The notes: generated from the letters alone by a model not told the origin. Shown: positions 52,936-63,733, counted from the first letter of the stretch. The stretch: 64,000 nt of DNA from Podarcis raffonei (GCF_027172205.1 NC_070619.1:3420001-3484000), one strand, 5' to 3'. Translations and numbers: made by a program.

Positions 52936-53610
52936 CTCCTGAGGGTCCACCATGCAGTAGTGGTAGAGATATTGGCTGGCGTAGACCCCCGTGGTGTAGA
53001 CCGAGTTGCACATGGCCAGCATGGGGTTGACGTAGTAGCTGCTGGACATCTGAGCCCGCGGGTTGACCCCCACGACGTAGACGATGGAGGCAATCAGCAT
53101 GATGAACGCCATGATGGCGCACAACACCAACACCACCAGGTAGAACCTCCGGGAGCGAGAGCCGCTGGACTTGGTGAGGCTGGTGATAGCGAGCGCCAGC
53201 AGGGCGATGAAGCAGAGGATCGACATGGCGAGCATGAAGCCGTTGGCCGAGCGCGGGTTGGCCATGCCTCCGTAGTACCCCATGCCCATCCCGCCGTAGG
53301 TGCTCCCGCCGTAGACTCCCATGCCTCCGCCGTAGTAGCCGCCCATCGAGCCCCCGTAGCCATAGCCGTAGCCGTACTCCCAGGACAGGGTGGAGGCCAC
53401 GCAGGCAAAGATGGCGACACAGAGAAGGACCCCCACGCCCTCCAAGATCCTCACGATCCCGGGGGGCGAGTTCCACTTGTAGAAGTGCTGTGGGACGTCT
53501 TCGATGTAGTAGGAGCCCGGTGGAGGGGAGTGGATGTCATAGCCATAGTCCTCGCCGGGGGGCCCATAACCGGTGGGAGGGCTGTTGTAGGGCTTCTTGG
53601 TGCTATACAT
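52936..53610 (-). CDS. OCLN-like: Occludin-like coding exon 1: start codon, N-tail, TM1-TM3, both extracellular loops
   Basis: The exon begins at an acceptor (tgtcttcctttccag) after 53675. It has 65 bases of 5'UTR and the first ATG at 53610. Its 225 codons end CMVDPQE at CAGGAG|gtaagg, phase 0. The ATG was chosen because MYSTKKPYNS opens the only frame giving a MARVEL protein and no upstream in-frame ATG exists in the exon. HFYKW and SPPG before TM1 match occludin, as does FACVASTLSW at the end of TM1. The first loop (about 78-120) is built of Gly, Tyr and scattered Met. MGVNPTAQ of human occludin is here VGVNPRAQ. The second loop keeps two cysteines and YLYHYCMVDPQE. A long open frame on the opposite strand is only the shadow of this GC-rich exon. 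Confidence 0.96.
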
Positions 53611-53756
53611 GCTTTGGGGGGGGGCTGGCGGCCAGAGCGTCACACACCCCTGGGAAGGACCTTCAAAGAGGAGACCTGGAAAGGAAGACAAAGGGATATG
53701 CTGAGCATCTCTGAGAGCTTTTCATTTGGGCAAGTGAAAGTGGTTACCAAGGCATA

Positions 53757-53992
53757 CAGTCATACCTCGGGTTACAGATGCTTCAGGTTGCGTTTTTCCG
53801 GGTTACAGGCTGCCGAAACCCAGGAACGGGTTACTTCCAGGTTTTGGCGGTTGCACATGCACAGAAGCGATAAATTGCGCTTTGCACATGCACAGAGGCA
53901 CCGAATTGCAACCCGTGCATGCGCAAACATGCAGCTGTGGGTTGTGAATGTGCATCCCACACGAATCACATTCGCAGCCCGAGCGTCCACTG
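53757..53992. mobile_element. Tigger-like MITE, 'CAGTCATACCTCGGG' family
   Basis: Terminal repeats are imperfect, with TA flanks. 236 bp. Confidence 0.8.
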
Positions 53993-54134
53993 TATTTGAG
54001 TACACAGCCTAATAATAATAATAATAATAATGGCAATCGATTACAAAAGTGTATTTGAATACACAGTCTAATATTAACAATAGATTTTTCCCCAGCAGGA
54101 AGTCGCTGGAACTCATGTGGGTGCCATTGCCATT

Positions 54135-54225
54135 ATAAGAGCACAAGGGCAGGATTCCTGCATTGAAGTGGGTTGAGCAAGATGATCCTCTGGATCCCTC
54201 ACAACTCTACAATCCTATGTTTCAA
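54135..54225 (+). repeat. CR1-type tail fragment
   Basis: ggattcctgcattgaagtgg to ctctacaatcctatg. Confidence 0.65.
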
Positions 54226-54384
54226 TTAAGAAAAAAACCACGAACCGATGTGGAAACGTGGGTAGCTGAACTTTCATGAGGGAGAAACACACTTATGGAA
54301 ATTCATCTGCATTTTAGCATATGCATCTAGATTCAGATAGGTAGCTGTGTTGGTCTGACACAGTCGAAATATAAAAAAATTAAA

Positions 54385-54537
54385 AATTATCCAGTAGCAC
54401 CTTAGAGACCAACTAAGTTTGTTCTGGGTATAAGCTTCTGTGTGCATGCATTGGAAGAATTGTGCATGCAAACGAAAGCTTATACCAGAACAAACTTAGT
54501 TGGTCTATAAGGTGCTACTGGACAATTTTTTATTTTA
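54385..54537. repeat. Foldback of an unclassified repeat
   Basis: tccagtagcaccttagagac to aagcttctgtgtgcatgca is mirrored by tgtgcatgcaaacgaaagct to aaggtgctactgga. Arms are about 60 bp with almost no spacer. Confidence 0.8.
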
Positions 54538-54897
54538 GCACATGCAATTTTGCTTGGCGAACATGTTTTCTTTTTGCAAGGCAGTTGCCTGCTACTCCAA
54601 TTCATCTTTCAGTTTCACTGATATATTGTGTGCGTACATACATATACATACGATGCATTTTTGTACACCTCGCTTTGCTGCAAATTTGGAGAGGTGCAAC
54701 TTCTCAACGATGGTGGTGTTGCTGTTGGTGTATTCTTTCAAAAACGAGGTGAGTTGGCGGCCCTTTGAATGCGAACTGAATCGAGTCCCTCCTCCCACCC
54801 CCAAATCTCTGCTTGGAGATGCCAGAGATCAGACTCAGGACCCTTTTCTCCCCTGAGACCCTTCAGACTCTGGCCATTGCCTCCCCCCCACCCCCAC

Positions 54898-55040
54898 AAC
54901 AGACTAAGACCTGGGAGACCAGGGTTCAAATCCTCTCGCTTGGCCATGAAGCTCACTGGCTCACAGTGCCTCTCACAGCCTAACCTACCTCGCAAGGTTG
55001 TTGTGGAGATGAAACGAGGAGAGGGAGAAAACCACGTCCA
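54898..55040 (+). mobile_element. tRNA-derived SINE with MIR/CORE-like body
   Basis: acagactaagacctgggaga then ggttcaaatcc and cctacctcgcaaggttgttg. Confidence 0.65.
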
Positions 55041-55518
55041 GCCCAACTTCATGGAGAGAGAGAAAAAGGTGGGAATACAGAAGCCGCCAAGAATTGAACG
55101 GAAATCCTGAACGCTGAGTCTGATGGTTGCAAGAAGGGGGTCGATTCCCCCCCTGCGGCAGCCCAGACCTCCCCAGCCTCACAAAAGAGTTGTTTGCAGT
55201 CTCTCTTACCCCTGCCAGCCGTCCCGCCGGCGACCTCAGCCCCAGAGCGCCAGTTGGGTCACCCCCTTGTTGTCCCTTTCCTTCCTTTCTCTCTGGCACC
55301 TGGATTTCAAGGCCGTTTCTTGCGAAGACAAAGCCGGACACCGGAGCCCGGCTCTCGCCTTTCGCCTGCTAAATAAATGATCCGCTTGCTCTTGTTTGCG
55401 TCCCCTGCTGTCGTCCGCCCAGCGCATGCCAGGACAGGAGCCGTCTCTGAATGGGACGAAGCTTCCTCCCTAGGGACTAGCGGCCAGCGACACCTCCCAG
55501 CATTCAGAAGTTCCTTCC

Positions 55519-55570
<52 letters not shown>

Positions 55571-56222
55571 AACCCTTCACCAAGGGAAGGAGGCACAACG
55601 GTGGCCTTCCACCGAATCCTCGAATTCGGCCCCCAGACAATTCGTCTTCCGGGGCCTGGTTTTCGTCAAGTGAGGCTGTGCAATTAAAGGCCATTTGCAA
55701 AATTGTAGCCATCAACCTCGGTCACCTTGAGCCAATGGCAACCTCTCCGCCTCACCTACTTTGCAGGGTTGTCGCAAAGGAAAAAATAATAACCTGCGAG
55801 GGAAGGGATCGTGTGCAACGCCTCCCACAGATAAACAGAATTGAAATAAAATTTTAGCGGTAAGCTGAGTCCTGGTCAAAAGGCGGGAAATAATAATAAT
55901 AATAATAATGGCAGAAATTGTGAGAATGACCAGGAACATACCAGAGAAAGAATGCAGAGATCCTGATGGTGTGTGTGTGTGTCTGACTTTGCCTGCCCGA
56001 AATGTTAGAGGGTATGTGAATTTGTCTACTCCTCTTTTACTGCCGCCCAGGCCATCACTGCCTCCACAGTTTAACATGCTCTGCATGCACTTTCTTTCAC
56101 CTGCCTTGATCTTCCAATATTGGATGCCCACCAGCTCTGGTCTTATGAGAGAGGGAGAAAAACTCTCCCCTATTTGCTTTCTCCAGGCCACACACAATTT
56201 TGCATACTTCTATCATGTTCCC
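55041..56222. other. First-intron DNA with (TC)n and a MIR-like fragment
   Basis: (TC)n lies at 55522-55568. A SINE body fragment lies at 55705-55800 (cctcacctactttgcagggt). A short AAT tract lies at 55889-55908. GC-rich DNA at 55200-55470 has a possible minus-strand donor near 55213. Confidence 0.45.
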
Positions 56223-56508
56223 GGGGACGCGGGTGGCGCTGTGGGTTAAAGCACAGAGCCTAGGGCTTGCTGATCAGAAGGTCGGCGGTTCGAATCCCTG
56301 CAAAGGGGTGAGCTCCCGTGGCTCGGTCCCTGCTCCTGCCAACCTAGCAGTTTGAAAGCACCTCAAAGTGCAAGTAGATAAATAGGTACCGCTCCAGCGG
56401 GAAGGTAAACGGCGTTTCTGTGCGCTGCTCTGGTTTGCCAAAAGCGGCTTAGTCATGCTGGCCACATGTACGCTGTACGCCGGCTCTCTTGGCCAATAAA
56501 GCAATAAA
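56223..56508 (+). mobile_element. Sauria-type tRNA SINE, 3' truncated
   Basis: Begins ggggacgcgggtggcgctgt and stops after gccaataaagc, before the tail. Confidence 0.9.
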
Positions 56509-56594
56509 ACATAAACACTGCCAACTTTCTTCATAGGGGAGTCTCTCCACTGCTACCTAAGACCAAGCCTCACTGAATTAAATATGATTTATGA

Positions 56595-56596
<2 letters not shown>

Positions 56597-56638
<42 letters not shown>

Positions 56639-57612
56639 TTATTATTTGTACCCCGCCCATTTGGCTGGGTTTCCCCAGCCACTCTGGGCGGCTTCCAACA
56701 AAGATGAAAAATACACTAAAATGTCACATATTAAAAACTTCCCTGAACAGGGCTGCCTTCAGATGTCTTCTGAATGTCAGGTAGATGTTTATTGCTTTGA
56801 CATCTGATGGGAGGGCGTTCCACAGGGCGGGCACCACTACCGAAAAGGCCCTCTGCCTGGTTCCCTGTAACTTGGCCTCTCGCAGTGAGGGAACCGCCAG
56901 AAGGCCCTCGGAGCTGGACCTCAGTGTCCGGGCAGAACGATGGGGGAGGAGATAATCCTTCAGATATACTGGACCGAGGCCGTTTAGGGCTTTAAAGGTC
57001 AGCACCAACACTTTGAATTGTGCTTGGAAACGTAGTGGGAGCCAATGTAGGTCTTTCCAGACCGGTGTTATGCGGTCTCGGCGGCCACTCCCAGTCACCA
57101 GTCTAGCTGCCGCATTCTGGATTAGTTGTAGTTTCCGGGTCACCTTCAAAGGTAGCCCCACGTAGAGCGCATTGCAGTAGTCCAAGCGGGAGATAACCAG
57201 AGCATGCACCACTCTGGCGAGACAGTCCGCAGGCAGGTAGGGTCTCAGCCTACGTACCAGATGGAGCTGGTAAACAGCTGCCCTGGATACAGATTTGACC
57301 TGTGCCTCCATGGACAGCTGTGAGTCCAAAATGACTCCCAGGCTGCGCACCTGGTCCTTCAGGGGCACAGTTACCCCATTCAGGACCAGGGAGTCCTCCA
57401 CACCTGCCCGCCTCCTGTCCCCCAAAAACAGTACTTCTGTCTTGTCAGGATTCAACCTCAATCTGTTAGCCGCCATCCATCCTCCAACTGCCTCCAGGCT
57501 CTCACACAGGACCTTCACCGCCTTCACTGGTTCTGATTTGAAAGAGAGGTAGAGCTGGGTATCATCCGCATTCTGATGAACACCCAGCCCAAACCTCCTG
57601 ATGATCTTTCCC
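56597..57612 (-). mobile_element. L2-type LINE, longest open copy (subfamily A) with (AAT)n tail
   Basis: A minus-strand frame of 296 codons is open from GVHQNADDTQLYLSFKSEPV to FRRHLKAALFREVFNM, with the ADDTQ of the reverse-transcriptase catalytic motif at its start. The 3' tail is AAT repeats at 56597-56638. Young 5'-truncated copy. Confidence 0.93.
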
Positions 57613-57724
57613 ATGGTTAGCGCTTAGGATGGATCTGTCACTTTCAGCTCTCCCAGTTCCAAAGGCCACATTTCTCTCCCAGCCTTGAGGCTTCCAATTT
57701 ACTGGCGTTCAGAATTTTTTCAGT

Positions 57725-57767
<43 letters not shown>

Positions 57768-58478
57768 GAACATTTCCTCCACGAATGCAAACTGGCGATA
57801 AGGAATGTTTCTTTTCAGACCTTGCAAGCTGGGCTCTCCCCGGCTGTCTGGCTGAGGCCCGAGTTCCGAAAAGGCAACAATCATTGCTCAGAGAAGGGAG
57901 TGATTTGCCAAACAATGGGTGCATTTCTGGGAGCTTGAGATACGCTCCCTGAGCTAGTTTGAAAGCTGCATTACTTGCAGTTGCAAGGAATTTTCCTTGT
58001 GTATGTGCATGCATGGGTTTTTTAAATTTAATTTTTTTTAAAAGATGCCTCCCATTCTGCTTTGCGGCCCTTGGATTTCTGAGCCGCATGAGAGCTTTGT
58101 GGTTCAGAGTCAAGTTTGGCAAAAGAAAACGAGAAAAGGATAATCAAAACTCCCCAGTTTAAAAAGTCGCTCAGAGCGAAGAAGAGGCAAAATCGGATTT
58201 TGGGTGGCTGCAACTCAGAGCATGGCTGCTCTGTTTAGGGATTGTGTAAAGCACTTTCCCTGATTATTTTCAAGCTGGAGTCTCTCCCACTGATCTAGGG
58301 TCCTTCGCCCTAAAGAAAAATCAAGATTCTAGTCCTCATTGAGTTTAAACAGGGCTCTTTGCCCTCCTACACTGACTGGCAGCAGCTTTCCAGCATTTCA
58401 GACTCAGATTGTGATATATTTGTATAAGTCATTGTGAAAACTCAACAGCATTTTTTAAAGCACGAATTGTTTCCAATA
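57613..58478. other. Non-repetitive DNA with (GA)n
   Basis: (GA)n lies at 57726-57763. No exon or known repeat seen elsewhere. Confidence 0.45.
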
Positions 58479-58704
58479 CAGTGGTACCTCAGGTTAAGTA
58501 CTTAATTCATTCCGGAGGTCTGTTCTTGACCTGAAACTGTTCTTAACCTGAAGCACCACTTTAGCTAATGGGGCCTCTTGCTGCTGCTGCGCCGCTGGAG
58601 CACGATTTCTGTTCTCATCCTGAAGCAAAGTTCTTAACCCGAGGTATTATTTCTGGGTTAGCAGAGTCTGTAACCTGAAGCGTATGTAACCCAACGTACC
58701 ACTG
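58479..58704. mobile_element. Tigger-like MITE, 'CAGTGGTACCTCAGG' family
   Basis: 226 bp, TA flanks, inverted repeats. Confidence 0.9.
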
Positions 58705-60876
58705 TATACACATTTTTGATGCAATTTCTGCCCCATAGACACTTTTGTGCAAAGCAATTCCCTTAATAGAATGAATTCTAATGCTTTTTTAAAAAAAATA
58801 AAATAAAAAAATCTTTGGTGCATTTTGCCCTCATATACACATTTTTTATATGCATTACTCAGCTGGAGAAGGAAAACTCTGGTCCTCAACCTCTGCTGCA
58901 AAGGATTAAACCCCCACAAATCCAGAGTGGAGTCCCTAAAGTGTTTAGATGGCGCCTTGTACGCAACTCCTTCCGGCAACTCCTGCAGCCAAACTGGTGC
59001 CAAACGTCTTGCTCTGCTTTCCTTTGGGACCCCATCAGTGAAGCTGAGAGGGGGGTCTTTTCACCTGGGGCAGCCCAGGACCTCCAGACACACAGCCCAG
59101 ACTTGCACCCCAGGGACATCACTTGAGTGGTTTGAATTCACCCCCGGAGGCGCACTCCATTGTCTCTTAGATGCCAACAACAACTCAGCTGGAGAACTGC
59201 ATTGCAAAATTCGGAGGATTTGAACCCGGGACCATGCGAAACAGGTGTTCTGCTTACTTCCCTCGGATGCTCCCCAAATTGTAGCATGATGAGGAGAGGA
59301 GGAAACGCATTGCTCTGACCACTAGGGATGGGTGAGGAATCTCAGTTTGCATTTAAAGAGGAACCTACTGAATTTTCGCTTTTTTAAAAAATGCTTGAAC
59401 CGAATCACAGCTGCCCTTCAAAATTAAAAACCAAGTTTTGCAATGCCATTGTCTATGGGTGCTCTACCACTAAAAAATAAAGCAAGGTCCTAGTCCTCAT
59501 TGTTCTAAACAAAGGGCTGGTTTGAACAGGAACCTAGGAGGTTTCCTTCTACAGAGACAGACCCTCGGTCCATCTAACCCAGCCTTGTCCACACTGACTA
59601 AGCTACACCCTTATTCGAAAGCGTCTACTCTGAGTAGGGCTTAATGGCACGCACCCCTCTGTGCACCAGGACCCGCAACGTTTTCGCTGCAAAAAGCCAA
59701 CCCTCCCTTTCTGGATCATTTCATCAAGGGTGAGAAGGGCAGGAGGGGCACCCACAACACAAGTTATTTCTCTCTCTCTTACCTTGATTTTCGTCCCTCC
59801 TGGATCCCTGGACGGCTCCTATTCCCTTGCCTCCGGGGAGCTCATGATTGCAAAGGTTACCTTAATCACCACAACTTCCTGTTACCTTTGGAGCAGTGAG
59901 TCATGTGACCCTCTCCCCCCCCCAACCAGAAGGTGTTGGCTGCAGAAGTGCCCCCACCCTGCCCGCTCCCCGAAGCACACACCTTTCTATTTATTTTCTG
60001 CCCCTTCCTTCGCTCCTCCGAAAAGGAACAGATTAATCATTGCCAGCTCTGTGCAGTTGTTAAATCTGTTCCCGTGTGTGTACAACAACACCCCCCCTTC
60101 TCCCTCCCCAGAAACACCGCTTGCCTGCTTCCTCAAGCTCCGAGCCAACTTTTCAGACTCCGAGTGGTGCTTGGTACAAGACTGGACGCAGGAAGGCCTG
60201 CTGCCAAAGGGATTTAAATCTCCACTCCCTCTGCAGACTGTTTTCCAGGGCCCGGTGCCAATTCCAGACCTCACTGGGTTCTGCTTCAACCGCTTAAGGT
60301 GACCCTGGCGACCCGATTCCACCTTCCTGTCTCTGCAAATCGGTCATGGCAAAAAATGTAAGCCGAAGGTCTGCCAAACCACTGCCCAGTTATCGTTATT
60401 CTTCTTCCTTTCCCCCCAGAAAGGTGTTATCGAATAATGTGACTGGATTCCAGGCTTCTTAATTCCCTGAACGCCTGTTCCTTGCAAGCCTTCAGCAACA
60501 TGACAGGCTGGTGGGGTCCCAGAAACCTGCGTCAACCGGAACAATCTGTACGCTTAACATTTAAGTGCCCAAAAATTGCAGCCTAGGATTCGGGAGACTC
60601 CCCAAGTGCAAGAAGCGCTCTCAGGATCGGATCGGATTTGTTTTCTTTCATGGCACATAGCTTGTTTGTTTTTTGCTTTTTGTTTTAGCAAAAGGGATAA
60701 AACAAGGAAACGATCACAATAATTTAAAATGAACAAGAATGAATTCATGGCGTTTGAAAAGTTTAAATGACCCTTTGCTTTGATCAGCGGGAAACGGGCA
60801 CTTTTACTGTTGATACACACAACTGCATAAGTAAGAACTCGATAGTTTAGTTTAGCAGCAATGTAGAGCATGAGAT
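58705..60876. other. Mostly non-repetitive DNA upstream of the occludin-like gene
   Basis: Contains the candidate first exon and promoter at 59783. A tRNA-like SINE relic may lie at 59150-59260 (gatttgaacccgggacc). The 213-codon frame at 59661-60302 (+) shows no family resemblance. Confidence 0.4.
59783..59950 (-). promoter_or_regulatory. Candidate non-coding first exon and promoter of the occludin-like gene
   Basis: A strong minus-strand donor (ATCAAG|gtaagag) lies at the left edge. Upstream on that strand the DNA is non-repetitive and holds an AP-1-type TGACTCA, an ETS-type ACAGGAAGT and a CACATG E-box within about 120 bp. The coding exon at 53675 opens with an acceptor, so a 5' non-coding exon must exist. 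This is the best candidate seen. A weaker alternative donor lies near 55213. Confidence 0.3.
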
Positions 60877-61240
60877 GAGGGATGCAGGTGGTGCTGTGGG
60901 TTAAACCACAGAGCCTAGGACTTGCTGATCAGAAGGTCGGCGGTTCGAATCCCCGTGACGGGGTGAGCTCCCGTTGCTCAGTCCCAGCTCCTGCCAACCT
61001 AGCAGTTCGAAAGCACATCCAAGTGCAAGTAGATAAATAGGTACCACTCCGGCGGGAAGGTAAACGGCGTTTCCGTGCGCTGCTCTGGTTCGCCAGAAGT
61101 GGCTTAGTCATGCTGGCCACATGACCCGGAAGCTGTACGCCGGCTCCCTCTGCCAATAAAGCAAGATGAGCGCCACAACCCCAGAGTTGGCCGCGACTGG
61201 ACCTAATGGTCAGGGGTCCCTTTACTTCTACCTTTACCTT
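60877..61240 (+). mobile_element. Sauria-type tRNA SINE, subfamily I
   Basis: Full-length, with a perfect 13-bp duplication TAGAGCATGAGAT (60864-60876, 61241-61253). Confidence 0.94.
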
Positions 61241-61253
61241 TAGAGCATGAGAT

Positions 61254-61790
61254 CTCGGTGAAAAGCTTCTGGGAAATGATATATAATGAGATGAAAAAGA
61301 TGTTGAAATATACCTTTAAAAAAACACCCAGAAGCATTTTTACTTGGCGTTGTAGGGGAGAATATTAACAGACAGGATAATAAACTGTTTTTATGTGCAA
61401 CAACGGCAGCAAGAGTACTATTGGCACAGAAATGGAAACAAGAAGAACTACCGACGAAAGAAGAATGGCAGACGAAATTAATGGACTATGCAGAATTAGA
61501 TAAGATGACAGGAAGGATTCGAAACCTGCAGGATCAGAGATTCTCAGAGGACTGGAGTAAATATGTGAATTATTTGAAAAGCAATTGTAATCAACAGATT
61601 ACGCTGGTAGGATTGCAATAACTTTTGTAAGGAGGACTATGCGAAATATTGCAGAGGAAAGTATGAAGAGAACTATTAGTGAAGGACTATTAAAAGTAAT
61701 AGTGAAATTAATGAAATGCAGATTAAGTGATAAAGAGTGAAAAATCTTCAGATGTGGTTGATGGAAGTCCAAAACATTGTATAAGATAAG
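61254..61790 (+). mobile_element. L1 LINE, ORF2 C-terminus and 3'UTR
   Basis: The frame MAQKWKQEELPTKEEWQTKL, then KSNCNQQITLVGLQ, matches the L1 at 15446-16022. It ends at a (TG)n tract (61796-61824). Confidence 0.85.
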
Positions 61791-61793
61791 AAA

Positions 61794-61825
<32 letters not shown>

Positions 61826-61940
61826 TCTTGGGGCCATGGGTTCGATCCCCACAGTGGGTGAAAGATTCCTGCCTTGTGGGGGCTGGACTAAATGACCCCC
61901 TGACCCCCTTCCAACTCTACAATTCTATAATTCTATACCA
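61826..61940 (+). mobile_element. SINE with CR1-type tail, partial tRNA head
   Basis: tgggttcgatccccacagtg then gattcctgccttgtgggggc and the tail ccaactctacaattctataa. Confidence 0.75.
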
Positions 61941-62021
61941 TCAGGCAATCACCTTCCCTATATTCCTTTTGGTGCCTGCTGAAGATGTTTTTATATAGAC
62001 AAGCCTTCCCAGATGTTTAGA

Positions 62022-62219
62022 AATCCAGTCCGCGGATGGTCCAGGAATCAGCGTGTTTTTACATGAGTAGAATGTGTCCTTTTATTTAAAATTAATCTCT
62101 GGCTTATTTGTGGGGCATAGGAATTCATTCAATTTCCCCCCAAAATATATTCCGGCCCCCGACATGGTCTGGGGGATGGGGGACCGGCCCATGGCTGAAA
62201 TAGTTTGCTGATCCCTGCA
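62022..62219 (+). mobile_element. hAT-type MITE, left-truncated
   Basis: Matches the right part of 5722-6291 (gtgtttttacatgagtagaa, ttatttgtggggcataggaa, ttgctgatccctgca). Confidence 0.8.
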
Positions 62220-62226
62220 TTAAAGC

Positions 62227-62228
<2 letters not shown>

Positions 62229-62268
<40 letters not shown>
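62229..62268. repeat. (AAT)n microsatellite
   Basis: About 13 AAT units. Confidence 0.95.
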
Positions 62269-62699
62269 TGTTCAGAGGTCTGAAACTGCAGCGGATCCCC
62301 CCTTCCAATAACGGCGCCTTCAGAGCCAATGTGGGAACAGGGCTCCACCGAGGCCCCTTGCTCAGGAAGGAGGCCCCCAGCGCCTTTGCCAAGATCATTC
62401 CTGCCCCGTAAGCTCTGTGACTTCAAAGCTGGAATGTACCTTCTCTGCGGGGCACCAGCTTTGAAGACTGGAGAGAGAAATTTGGCAGGGGAGGCACTGA
62501 CCCTGCCAAGGCTCTCTGCCAAGCAAGATGGCGGCATTCTGTTTCCCAAAGGCTGAAAAGGTAGCTTTTAGCTTTCAGCTTTTAGCCCTCCCCACGATTC
62601 CTGAGACAGCCTCTCACCTGAGCGTAACAAATGCCGCCCAAACTTTCCCTTCAAAATGAAGCCCCCACAAATAAAGATTCTAGTCCTCTTGGTTCTGAA
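62269..62699. other. Non-coding DNA, no recognised feature
   Basis: Non-repetitive with no supported exon. Confidence 0.4.
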
Positions 62700-63063
62700 T
62701 CACACACTGCACCATGATTTAAGAAGAATCTTGGCAAGCTGGAAGGTGTGCAGAGGATTCAAGCAAGACGATCGTGCGTGATCTTCACCATGCGTGATCA
62801 GGAAGGGTTGAAGGAGCTGGGGATGTTCAGCTTGGAAAAGGGGAGACTGAGAGGAGATATGAAAGCCATTTTCAGATATCTCAAGGGCTGCCACGTGGAA
62901 GAGGGAGCCAGCTTTTCTCCTGCTCCGGAGGGTAGGACTCGAACCTGTGGCTTCAATTTACAAGAATGAAGATTCCCACTAAACATCAGGAAGAATCTTT
63001 TGACAGTCAGAGCTGTTTGACAATGGACCCGACTCCCTCAGGAATGGACTCTCTTGTGGAGTC
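62700..63063 (+). mobile_element. CR1 LINE fragment
   Basis: The frame [20 protein letters not shown] then GCHVEEGASFSPAPEGRTR is a diverged CR1 C-terminus, truncated. Confidence 0.8.
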
Positions 63064-63556
63064 TCCAGTAGCAGTTTAGTCATGCTAGTCCCATGGACTG
63101 CAAGAAGATCAAACCTCTCCATTCCGAAGGAAATCAGCCCTGGGTGCTCACTGGAAGGACAGATCCTGAAGCTGAGGCTCCAAGACTTTGGCCACCTCAT
63201 GAGAAGAAAAGACTCCCTGGAAAAGTCCCTGATGTTGGGAAAGATGGAGGGCACAAGGAGAAGGGGACGACAGAGGACGAGATGGTGGGACAGTGTTCTC
63301 GAAGCTACCAGCATGAGTTTGACCAAACTGCGGGAGGCCGTGGAAGACAGGAGGGCCTGGCGTGCTCTGGTCCAGGGGGTCACAAAGAGTCGGACACGAC
63401 TAAACAACTAAACAACAACAAAGCCATATGACCCAGAAAGCTGTCTGTGGACAAACACCAGCTCCCTTTGCCTGAAAAGCGAGATGAGCACCTCACCCCA
63501 TAGTCACCTTTGACTGGACTTAACCATCCAGGGGTCCTGTACCTTTTCCCTTACCT
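63064..63556 (+). mobile_element. Old Sauria SINE split by Bov-B
   Basis: gtagcagtttagtcatgcta (63066-63085) continues after the Bov-B as agccatatgacccagaaagc to gtaccttttcccttacc. The order shows Bov-B came later. Confidence 0.6.
63084..63420 (+). mobile_element. Bov-B (RTE) LINE 3' end
   Basis: The frame VPWTARRSNLSIPKEISPGC, then LRLQDFGHLMRRKDSLEKSL and TKLREAVEDRRAWRALVQGV, is the Bov-B C-terminus. It ends gagtcggacacgactaaaca then (AAC)n. Confidence 0.92.
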
Positions 63557-63685
63557 TCCTTGAAGGTTTTTAAGCAGAGGTTGGATGGCATTATCTGTCA
63601 TGGATGCTTTAGCAGAGATCCTTGCATTGGGGTTGGACTGGATGACCTTTGGGGTCCCTTCCAACTCTCTGATTCTATGATCCCC
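63545..63685 (+). mobile_element. CR1 LINE 3' tail
   Basis: ggtttttaagcagaggttgg and ggttggactggatgaccttt, ending ctctgattctatgatcc. Confidence 0.8.
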
Positions 63686-63688
63686 AGA

Positions 63689-63690
<2 letters not shown>

Positions 63691-63733
<43 letters not shown>

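Larger units (their letters stand above)
32510..53675 (-). other. OCLN-like: Full-length occludin-family gene (OCLN paralogue at the OCEL1 locus)
   Basis: Seven coding exons on the minus strand (675, 159, 152, 210, 172, 42 and 102 bp) join in frame to 504 codons including the stop, giving 503 residues. Human occludin has 522. All borders are GT-AG and phases agree. Order: short N-tail, four transmembrane segments (about 55-77, 124-145, 156-181, 226-247), a Tyr/Gly-rich first extracellular loop, a second loop with two cysteines (201, 219), a long cytoplasmic tail with YETDYTT (378-384), and a C-terminal occludin/ELL coiled domain (about 400-500). Occludins sit in tight junctions of epithelia and endothelia, where the tail binds ZO-1. 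NR2F6 converges on it, as OCEL1 and NR2F6 do in human, so I read this as the ancestral full-length form at the OCEL1 locus rather than OCLN itself. Divergence from OCLN in both loops supports a paralogue. Confidence 0.93.

Noticed and set aside
52960-54012. 350-codon plus-strand frame
   Set aside because: It is the antisense shadow of the GC-rich occludin-like coding exon and runs on into a Tigger MITE.
59661-60302. 213-codon plus-strand frame near the candidate promoter
   Set aside because: No family resemblance, no splice signals, and biased composition.
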